This document shows, in pieces, positions 57,849 through 64,000 of a stretch of DNA of 64,000 bases. The notes under the pieces are model-generated. The model did not search any database and was not told the origin of the DNA. It was given only the letters and a program-made list of their open reading frames with translations. This DNA comes from Cercis canadensis (Eukaryota > Streptophyta > Magnoliopsida > Fabales > Fabaceae), in NCBI GenBank assembly GCA_003255065.1, contig QAOA01006784.1, positions 66,591-130,590 of the forward strand, read 5' to 3'. The position numbers were made by a program, and so were the translations under genes. How positions within the stretch are numbered: the stretch's first letter is position 1; every line of letters starts with the position of its first letter.

Positions 57849-60800
57849 ATGTATGCATACCCCATCACTTCTCCCTCCCTCCTAAGAGCTTCTAGAGTTC
57901 GCTTTGCTTCTTCTCTGCCCAGAACTTCACGCCCTTCATTTTCACCTTCTCTGTGTAGGCCAAGACCATCTCATTTTTCATTCCCTCAATCCTCTGTTTC
58001 ATTTTCTACTCAAAAGTTGTCATTTTTTAGTTTCTCTTCGACTCTTGGGTCCCTGAGATCCTCCGTGCCACGGTGGAGTGTTCAACCCAGAATTGCTGCT
58101 CCTCAGACTGATCAATTCCAGAGGAAGATCACTACAATGGGTATGGAAGCAAGAAAATTGTTCAGTTAACTTGACTTTTTGAGATGTTTAAAATACTCCC
58201 AACTTTTTTCTAATTATCTTGCAAAACAAAAAGAAAGATACTGAAACATTGTCACATGGATACTACTGTAACTGGATAGTTGTTTACTATTAACAGGATG
58301 GCACTTTCTGTTTCATGCACCACCCCCTCCCCCAAAATACAATTAAGAATTTTTGGATATTTTAATCATTCATCAAGGTATAAATGTTAATGATTTTTAT
58401 GTACTTTCCTTTGATTCAGCTCCTGAGCATGCCTTCAAAAGAATATTAACCAGTCTCCCCAAGCCTGGAGGTGGAGAGTTTGGAAAGTTCTACAGCTTGC
58501 CCGCTCTCAATGATCCTAGAATTGGTATATATCATTTATCTCTACTTAGAGTTGTCACAATTGTTGGCGTAGATTTCATTAATTTATTATTAGGATTTTT
58601 TTCTAAAAAAAATTTATAACTTCAAACATGCATTTCCTTTGGATCTTTTTCTCATATTCCCATTTCACTGTGTTCTATGAGTTGCAGACAGGCTACCATA
58701 CTCTATAAGGATACTTTTAGAATCTGCTATACGTAATTGTGATGAGTTTGAAGTTACTAAGAATGATGTTGAAAAGATTATTGATTGGGAGAATACATCA
58801 CTTAAGCAAGTTGAAATCCCTTTCAAGCCTGCTCGTGTTTTATTGCAGGTTCATGTCATGAGCTCATTCACTTTGTTTGTTTGAAGTTATATCCACTTCA
58901 ACTCTCTCCTAAGTTTATTATTTTCTTTACCAGGACTTTACTGGAGTCCCAGCTGTGGTTGATCTTGCTTCTATACGAGATGCTATGAAGAATCTTGGTG
59001 ATGATCCTAACAAGATCAATCCTTTGGTATGTAGCAACATGTGCACTTATATTTCATTCCTAGTTGTTGATCAATCACTGAATTTATTTATAGATTTTCA
59101 TTGTAATTGTGTATCACAGTCTCTGCTATTGAAGGTGATCCATTTATACTTAAAATTAGGAATCTTTTTCCTGAGACCAACACAATTTTTTGTAACTACT
59201 AACTGTTACTTCTTAGCAGGCACTATGCAATTTTCTTACTTCTATAGTTGTATTAATCCCTCATTACTTGTTAAAGGAATCTTAGGAACATCTTATTTAT
59301 TGTTCTAACCTAATTTATCCGCATCCAGGTCCCCGTGGACCTTGTCATTGACCATTCTGTTCAAGTTGACGTAGCAAGATCTGAGAATGCACTACAGGCA
59401 AATATGGAATATGAATTTCACAGAAACAAAGAGAGGTTTGCTTTCCTTAAATGGGGATCATCTACTTTCTGCAACATGCTTGTTGTTCCCCCTGGTTCTG
59501 GAATTGTCCACCAGGTATGCACATATATTTGGAATGTAAAGTAGATAGTATGATTTATTATTACCTCATATAAGTTATCAAGAAGCCAGTCTGTCAATAG
59601 GTTTTCNGAGGTTTGCTTTCCTTAAATGGGGATCATCTGCTTTCTGCAACATGCTTGTTGTTCCCCCTGGTTCTGGAATTGTCCACCAGGTATGCACATA
59701 TATTTGGAATGCAAAGTAGATAGTATGATTTATTATTACCTCATATAAGTTATCAAGAAGCCAGTCTGTCAATAGGTTTTCTTAATATTCGTTCTTCTTG
59801 TTTGGTTTGATGTTTCCCATATGAACTTCATGGTGAAAATGCACTAGTCTTTTTTTTTTTTTTTTNNNNNGGGGGGGGGGAGAGTTTCTTGGTTGTAAAT
59901 TATGGAATTAACTATTTATTGATAAAAATGAAAGGTATAGAACATGACATTCTTGATGAATTTGTAGGTCAATCTTGAATACCTTGGAAGAGTTGTTTTT
60001 AACATTGATGGCCTTCTCTACCCTGACAGTGTGGTTGGCACTGATTCCCACACAACAATGATTGATGGGTTAGGAGTTGCTGGCTGGGGAGTTGGAGGAA
60101 TTGAAGCAGAGGCAGCAATGCTTGGGCAGGTAATCAAGCTTTTGGATATTAGACAGCATATGTTCTAATATAAATCAAGATCTATGACATGAATTGTAGA
60201 AGTTGCTTAAAACCATGCAAATATCCAGTTAAGCAAAAATCCTGAATTTATCATGGACACTATTTTGGTTTGTAATATATGTCATTATAGACATGCAACC
60301 TTTTGTCATTTCTTGTACTAGATATTAGCCTCAACACACATTACAGGTTTGAGTTTTTTGGTAAGAATTCATGCCTAAGAGATGGTTTTGTCTATTCCTT
60401 GATGATTTGCAATTTAAATATGACAGCCTATGAGCATGGTCCTACCTGGTGCTGTTGGCTTCAAATTGTCTGGGAGATTGTGTGATGGCGTTACAGCTAC
60501 TGATTTGGTCTTAACTGTGACCCAAATGCTGAGGAAGCATGGGGTTGTTGGCAAGTTTGTTGAATTTTATGGTAAGTTAATTCTCGATACTGAAGATAAC
60601 TGGTATGGTAACTAAACTCAATTCTACTTGTTCAATGATTATATTTTATTTGTATATATGTGTAGGTGAGGGTATGCATGAACTAACAACTGCTGATAGG
60701 GCTACCATTGCAAACATGTCTCCTGAATATGGAGCAACAATGGGCTTTTTCCCTGTGGATCATGTCACATTGGACTATCTAAAATTAACTGGAAGAAGTG

Positions 60801-63800
60801 AAGAGACAGTAAGACATTACTCTTCAACATTTTTAGGAAAATTATTAAGTTATGTACTTTAGCTATATGATATGCTATGACCAATCTTTTTGTTTGTGTA
60901 TTAGGTATCAATGATAGAAGCATATTTACGAGCAAACAAAATGTTTGTTGACTACAATGAGGTATGTTTCCTACATTATATCATCCCATGCTGGAACCAT
61001 ATTTTGTTATGAGAATTATAGATCTAAGTCCCAGGGAACTTCTTCTGTAACTCAGCCTCAACAAGAACGAGTATACACATCCTATCTAGAGTTGGACCTA
61101 GGAGACGTTGAACCTTGTGTTTCAGGACCAAAGAGGTAATTGTCGTATAAATATTTCTAGAACTCTGATTCCTCTGTTTAATGCACCACTTTCTTTGTCC
61201 ATTAATGAAGATCTTTACTTGTTTAATCTTCAAAGGCCTCAAGATCGGGTTCCTTTGAAAGACATGAAGATTGACTGGCTTGCATGCCTTGACAGCAAAG
61301 TTGGATTCAAGGTGAAGTAACACTTGCTTACAAATTCAGTATTTTAATAGCTAAGGGAAACTACCTTGAATAGTTGTTATTGCTTCGTTGTATGATTGAA
61401 GTTGGTAGGTGTACTATTTGTTTCATTTAGTACTAAATACTGGTAACTATGAGTACATAGTACAATTCATTGATGAATCAATCATGCTGGTGATTTCCTT
61501 ACTGTTTTCCCATGAAGTGTGTGATTTGGATGTGTAAAAATATGCAATGGTTGATAATATTGCAATTTCTTGCAGGGATTTGGAGTGCCAAAAGACGAAC
61601 AGGATAAGGTGGCTAAATTTTCTTTCCATGGACAACCTGCCGAACTTAAGCACGGCAGTGTTGTTATTGCAGCCATCACAAGTTGTACAAACACATCAAA
61701 CCCTAATGTAATGCTTGGGGCTGGTCTCGTTGCAAAGAAAGCTTGTGAACTAGGATTGGATGTAAGTTTTTGCAATTGTAGTTTATTTTCTGTTACATTT
61801 TTTAAGATTTTATAATTAAATCTGAGTATTAGGAAATTTAGTGGGAATAGACTGATCCTAATTATTTCATCTCAACTGGTATATTGATCGTTTCATGGGT
61901 ATGTCATTGATGGGTTATAACTTGTTTATACCAGGTCAAGCCATGGATTAAAACCAGTCTTGCCCCAGGCTCAGGAGCTGTCACAAAGTATTTGCTCAAG
62001 AGGTATGTCATAAGTGTAAGGATCTTTGTTTAACTACTGGGAATTTTACATGAGTAATATATATTTTTATATTCATTCCTTTTTGTAGTGGCTTGCAAAA
62101 ATATTTAAACCAGCTAGGCTTTCATATTGTGGGCTATGGATGCACAACATGTATCGGGAATTCCGGAGAACTTGATGCATCAGTTGCCTCTCAAATTTCT
62201 GAAAATGGTAATACTATAAGTTAAATTAGTAACTCATAATAATTCATGATGATGAAACTAAGTTAATACCTGGGATTTTATTGCTTTTTAATACTTCACT
62301 CAGGTTTTTGGTTACTGTTTACTTTTTTCATTTTTTTTTGGCTATCTAATTCTGTTCATGACAACCTGTGCAGACATAATTGCTGCAGCAGTTCTCTCTG
62401 GAAACCGAAACTTTGAAGGTCGTGTGCATCCACTAACTAGAGCTAATTATCTTGCTTCTCCTCCACTAGTGGTTGCTTATGCACTTGCTGGCACGGTAGG
62501 CACATAATATGTTAAGGTGTTATGCTTTTTGCTTCCATGACAGAAACAGCTGCCCATTGAATGTGTTCTAGATGTTTAATTAATAACACTTGATAGACCT
62601 TCAATCATCATCTACTGCATCAGGTTTAGATTTATTTGTGTGACAGATGAAGTATGGAATATATTGATTTGAAAAAGTTTATTTTCTTGATGATTCATAT
62701 GGTAGTACAAATTATTCTATAGGCTACACATCCCTGAATTGCAAGTTTATTCCTGGTACTTCTTCCATAACTGTTTAACATTTTGCAACATCCTTAACAT
62801 GGTTGAGTGAGAGTAAGAGTCAGAACGTATCTTGGAATATATCTATGGTACACTCATCCTTTGTTTTTTCAACGTTTCTAGGTCTTATTTTACCTCCAAT
62901 CTGATAATTTGAATTTCTAGTAAATCTTATCTGCTATTTTTTTTCTTCACCTGAATCAATTGTCCCAAAAGTAGATGTGTAAATGAGCTGTGCTCAATCT
63001 TAATCTTACATATGTTTCATCATTTCAGGTTGACATTGACTTTGATAAGGAGCCAATAGGAACAGGAAAGGATGGTAAAAGTGTATACTTAAAGGATATT
63101 TGGCCTAGTAATGAAGAAATTGCAGAGGTAGTGAAGAAATGAGCTTTGAATTCTGAATTTTACATAATGGTTGTTACTTACTTGGCTAATTATCAAACAA
63201 TCAGACTCTAACAAGTGTTTGTTTCTTATGCACATATAGGTCGTTCAATCTAATGTCTTACCTGATATGTTCAAAAGCACTTATGAGGCTATAACGAAGG
63301 GCAATCCCTTGTGGAACCAGCTTTCAGTGCCTGCTTCCACTCTCTTCTCTTGGGATCCAAACTCTACCTACATTCATGAACCTCCTTATTTCAAGAACAT
63401 GACAATGAACCCACCTGGTCCTCACGGGGTAAAGGATGCATATTGCTTGTTGAACTTTGGAGATAGTATCACCACAGATCATATTTCTCCGGCAGGAAGC
63501 ATCCACAAGGACAGCCCTGCTGCAAGGTACCTCCTTGAACGTGGGGTGGATCGCAGGGACTTCAATTCTTATGGTAGCCGTAGAGGTAATGATGAAGTGA
63601 TGACAAGAGGCACTTTTGCCAATATCCGTATTGTGAACAAGCTTCTCAGTGGGGAAGTAGGACCAAAGACAATTCACATTCCTACTGGAGAAAAGCTCTA
63701 TGTATATGATGCAGCAATGGTTAGTTCCATAATATATCATATACATCTTGTTATTATGTTATCCATAATTTTTCACAATACTTGTTTGTGTATAACTATT

Positions 63801-64000
63801 TCATATCATTTTTTTTCGTGCTTGCATGATATAGTTGTTGTTATCCGATACTTTCTGTCAAGAAATAGTTAAGTTAGAATTGTTATTTCCAAAGCCATCA
63901 ATATTCATGAGCCCTTTTGATTTCTGGTTTTGTTCTGTGTTTATCCTTGTTTGTCATTGGTCTTCTCCCTAAACTATATCATTTATGCAGAGGTACAAGG
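57849..64000 (+). CDS. ACO: Aconitate hydratase (IRP1-type aconitase), 3' end beyond window
   Basis: Eighteen exons seen: 57849-58140, 58420-58524, 58688-58848, 58934-59026, 59329-59514, 59968-60129, 60427-60571, 60666-60808, 60905-60961, 61056-61135, 61236-61311, 61576-61761, 61935-62002, 62089-62207, 62374-62495, 63029-63127, 63240-63719 and 63991 onward. Phases agree throughout and 858 codons precede the last exon, so roughly 130 residues are missing. The first about 95 residues are rich in Ser, Arg, Pro and Phe with almost no acidic residues, a mitochondrial-type leader. The 4Fe-4S ligands are C537 (SCTNTSNP), C603 and C606 ([10 protein letters not shown]). Spacing matches the cytosolic/IRP1 aconitase branch used by plants. 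It interconverts citrate and isocitrate in the TCA cycle. An N-flanked partial copy of exon 5 sits in intron 5. Confidence 0.95.
59433..59781 (+). repeat. Direct duplication across a single N (59607), duplicating the 3' part of aconitase exon 5
   Basis: 59433-59606 and 59608-59781 are both 174 bp and differ at two positions (TCTACTTT/TCTGCTTT and GAATGTAAAG/GAATGCAAAG). The second copy repeats the last 82 bases of exon 5 (59608-59689) plus the following donor, but has no acceptor. It cannot be spliced as a normal exon and is best treated as an assembly artefact. Confidence 0.9.
59866..59870. other. Assembly gap (5 N) between a T-run and a G-run
   Basis: Five N separate a poly(T) tract from a poly(G) tract in aconitase intron 5, so the true sequence is unresolved. 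Confidence 0.95.

Noticed and set aside
61024..61323. 99-codon minus-strand frame across aconitase exons 10 and 11
   Set aside because: It covers sense exons with verified splice phases and aconitase similarity, and has no similarity of its own.

Overview
The window is a nuclear chromosome segment from a dicot plant. Its genes are intron-rich with GT-AG junctions, it carries plastid and mitochondrial proteins with N-terminal targeting leaders, the intergenic DNA is very AT-rich, and there are several families of small inverted-repeat transposons. The species cannot be named from the sequence. Direct duplications that sit on either side of single N bases, differing by a few substitutions, look like two haplotypes of a heterozygous plant placed end to end in the assembly.

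Layout. 1-7 kb: gene-poor, with a SINE-like element with flanking target duplications, a decayed LINE fragment and AT microsatellites. 7.06-12.86 kb (+): nine-exon bromodomain protein resembling Arabidopsis BRD1, a SWI/SNF-associated acetyl-lysine reader. 14.2-18.0 kb (-): three tandem copies of an unrecognised microprotein gene of 48, 48 and 65 codons. 18.7-22.3 kb: three small inverted-repeat transposons. 23.05-26.29 kb (+): GAMYB-like R2R3-MYB of the MYB97/101/120 type with a miR159 target site. 26.66-29.70 kb (-): MAM33/p32 mitochondrial matrix protein. 30.17-31.43 kb: Mutator-like foldback element. 31.82-36.63 kb (-): leucine-rich-repeat (RNI-like) protein. 36.7-41.9 kb: repeats only. 42.30-43.21 kb (+): intronless small subunit of heterodimeric geranyl diphosphate synthase. 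46.69-47.32 kb (-): S40/DUF584 senescence-regulator protein. 51.74-52.93 kb (-): plastid ATP synthase gamma subunit. 53.50-56.71 kb (+): NDUFAF2-like complex I assembly factor, head-to-head with the ATP synthase gene. 57.85 kb to the window end (+): aconitate hydratase with an organelle leader, cut by the window edge.

The genes do not form an operon or metabolic cluster. Four nuclear genes for organelle energy metabolism or targeting (MAM33, plastid ATP synthase gamma, NDUFAF2, aconitase) lie within about 37 kb, three of them consecutive. This may be chance, but the divergent ATP synthase/NDUFAF2 pair shares a promoter region of about 570 bp.

Exon boundaries were placed by hand from GT-AG sites and checked by reading phase. 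All complete multi-exon models given here close in frame. UTR limits were not determined. No RNA genes or CRISPR arrays were seen.
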